The notes under the pieces were generated by a model. The model did no database searches and was not told where the DNA came from. It worked only from the letters and a program-made list of their open reading frames with translations. A DNA stretch of 5,243 nucleotides, from the NCBI GenBank assembly GCA_021156385.1, contig JAJNDL010000131.1, positions 1 to 5,243 on the forward strand. The letters run 5' to 3'. Position 1 is the first letter of the stretch. Every line of letters starts with the position of its first letter. The stretch comes from Moraxellaceae bacterium (GTDB lineage: Bacteria; Pseudomonadota; Gammaproteobacteria; Pseudomonadales; Moraxellaceae). The position numbers and the translations under genes were made by a program. Of the stretch, positions 4,623-5,243 are shown in pieces.

Positions 4623-5243
4623 ATGCCCAGCACCACCGCCACGTCCGAATCCCTCGATCTCAAGGCCCTGCTCGCCACGCTCACCGCCTACAAGAACGGC
4701 GACTTCTCCGTGCGCATGCCGGAGGACTGGACCGGCATGCCCGGCAAGATCGCCGACACGCTCAACGCCATCATCGATTCCTCGGCGCAGACCACCGCCG
4801 AGTTCGAGCGCGTCGCGCACATGGTCGGCAAGAAGGGCAAGGTCAACGAGCGCATCGTGCTGCCGGCCATGAAGGGCAGCTGGGCCAAGCTCGTCGACTC
4901 CAGCAACGCGCTGGCCAACGACCTCGTCAGCCCCATGAACGAGATGATCCGCATCGTGGGCGCGGTGGCCGAGGGCGATCTCTCGCAGACCGTGCCCATG
5001 GAGCTCGACGGCCTGAAGCTGCAGGGCCAGTTCCTGAAGTCCGCGGAAATCGTGAACACCATGGTGGCGCGCCTCGGCACCTTCTCCTCGGAAGTGACGC
5101 GCGTGGCCCGTGAAGTGGGTACGGACGGCAAGCTCGGCGGCCAAGCCGAAGTGGCCGGCGTGAGCGGCACCTGGAAGGACCTCACGGAATCCGTGAACGG
5201 CATGGCGGCCAACCTCACCACGCAGGTGCGCAACATCGCCGAA
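4623..5243 (+). CDS. Poly-HAMP signalling protein, N-terminal part; probable large hybrid histidine kinase
   Basis: The frame is open from ATG 4623 to the window edge (207 codons, no stop seen). The N-terminus MPSTTATSESLDLKALL is hydrophilic, with no signal peptide or membrane segment, so the protein is predicted cytoplasmic. The sequence is a run of HAMP-like units: about 15-60 (GDFSVRMPEDWTG, DTLNAIID), 62-108 (VAHMVGKKGKVNERIVLP, SWAKLVDSSNALANDL), 109-155 (VGAVAEGDLSQTVPMELDG, EIVNTMVARL) and 156-207 (VTRVAREVGTDGKLGGQ, GTWKDLTESVNGMAANLT). The phrases REVGTDGKLGGQAEV and GTWKDLTESVNGMAANLT are the hallmark of group III-type poly-HAMP hybrid kinases, in which many HAMP units precede GAF/PAS, HisKA, HATPase, receiver and often Hpt domains. 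Those catalytic domains would lie beyond the window, so kinase activity is inferred. A chemoreceptor-like ending is the main alternative. The neighbouring HD-GYP regulator is a plausible partner. Confidence 0.88.
   Translation, partial: MPSTTATSESLDLKALLATLTAYKNGDFSVRMPEDWTGMPGKIADTLNAIIDSSAQTTAEFERVAHMVGKKGKVNERIVLPAMKGSWAKLVDSSNALANDLVSPMNEMIRIVGAVAEGDLSQTVPMELDGLKLQGQFLKSAEIVNTMVARLGTFSSEVTRVAREVGTDGKLGGQAEVAGVSGTWKDLTESVNGMAANLTTQVRNIAE

Noticed and set aside
4454..5113. Plus-strand open frame, including an ATG at 4580 (MEKESEKRHLKERKH)
   Set aside because: It overlaps the clearly coding HAMP frame for most of its length, becomes His/Arg/Gly-rich, and its ATG lacks a good ribosome-binding site.
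1..5243. CRISPR arrays, tRNA or rRNA genes, insertion sequences, toxin-antitoxin or defence genes
   Set aside because: No repeat-spacer pattern, clover-leaf, transposase or terminal inverted repeat was seen; base composition looks uniform apart from the short AT-rich promoter-like island near 4300-4350.

Overview
The window is GC-rich chromosomal DNA (about two thirds GC or more by eye) with every recognised gene on the plus strand. The gene families and the strong third-position GC bias suggest a betaproteobacterium, perhaps Rhodocyclales or Burkholderiales. That placement is an inference from style and gene content; no taxonomic marker is present.

Layout. (1) Positions 2-467 hold the 3' end of a YlqF/RbgA-type ribosome-assembly GTPase. 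Its last ~25 codons lie in a different frame from the rest, so a small indel near 395-405 has removed the natural stop from the main frame. As a result YlqF reads open into the next gene and appears as a 640-codon fusion. (2) Positions 557-1972 encode an NfeD-family membrane serine protease with a signal peptide, ClpP-like domain, five membrane segments and a C-terminal OB-type domain. (3) Positions 2018-2767 encode a slipin (stomatin/SPFH protein), the classic partner of NfeD proteases. The two genes are 45 bp apart and look like one operon. (4) Positions 2768-3122 are a 355-bp GC-rich gap with one perfect hairpin just after the slipin and the ribosome-binding site of the next gene. (5) Positions 3123-4202 encode a REC plus HD-GYP response regulator with an apparently complete phosphoacceptor site and metal-binding site, so a likely c-di-GMP phosphodiesterase. 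(6) Positions 4203-4622 are a 420-bp non-coding gap. It has a local AT-rich promoter-like island with a perfect palindrome, followed by ~280 bp rich in inverted repeats that could be a structured 5' leader. (7) From 4623 to the window edge runs the N-terminal part (207 codons) of a soluble poly-HAMP protein, most likely a large hybrid histidine kinase.

How the genes fit together. The first half is housekeeping and membrane quality control (ribosome assembly, membrane protease and its slipin scaffold). The second half is signal transduction: a cytoplasmic poly-HAMP sensor next to an HD-GYP output regulator suggests a phosphorelay controlling c-di-GMP turnover. No mobile element, CRISPR array, tRNA or rRNA was found. 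The points most worth a second look are the ylqF frameshift, the tandem pentanucleotide repeat inside nfeD, and the palindrome-rich leader ahead of the poly-HAMP gene.
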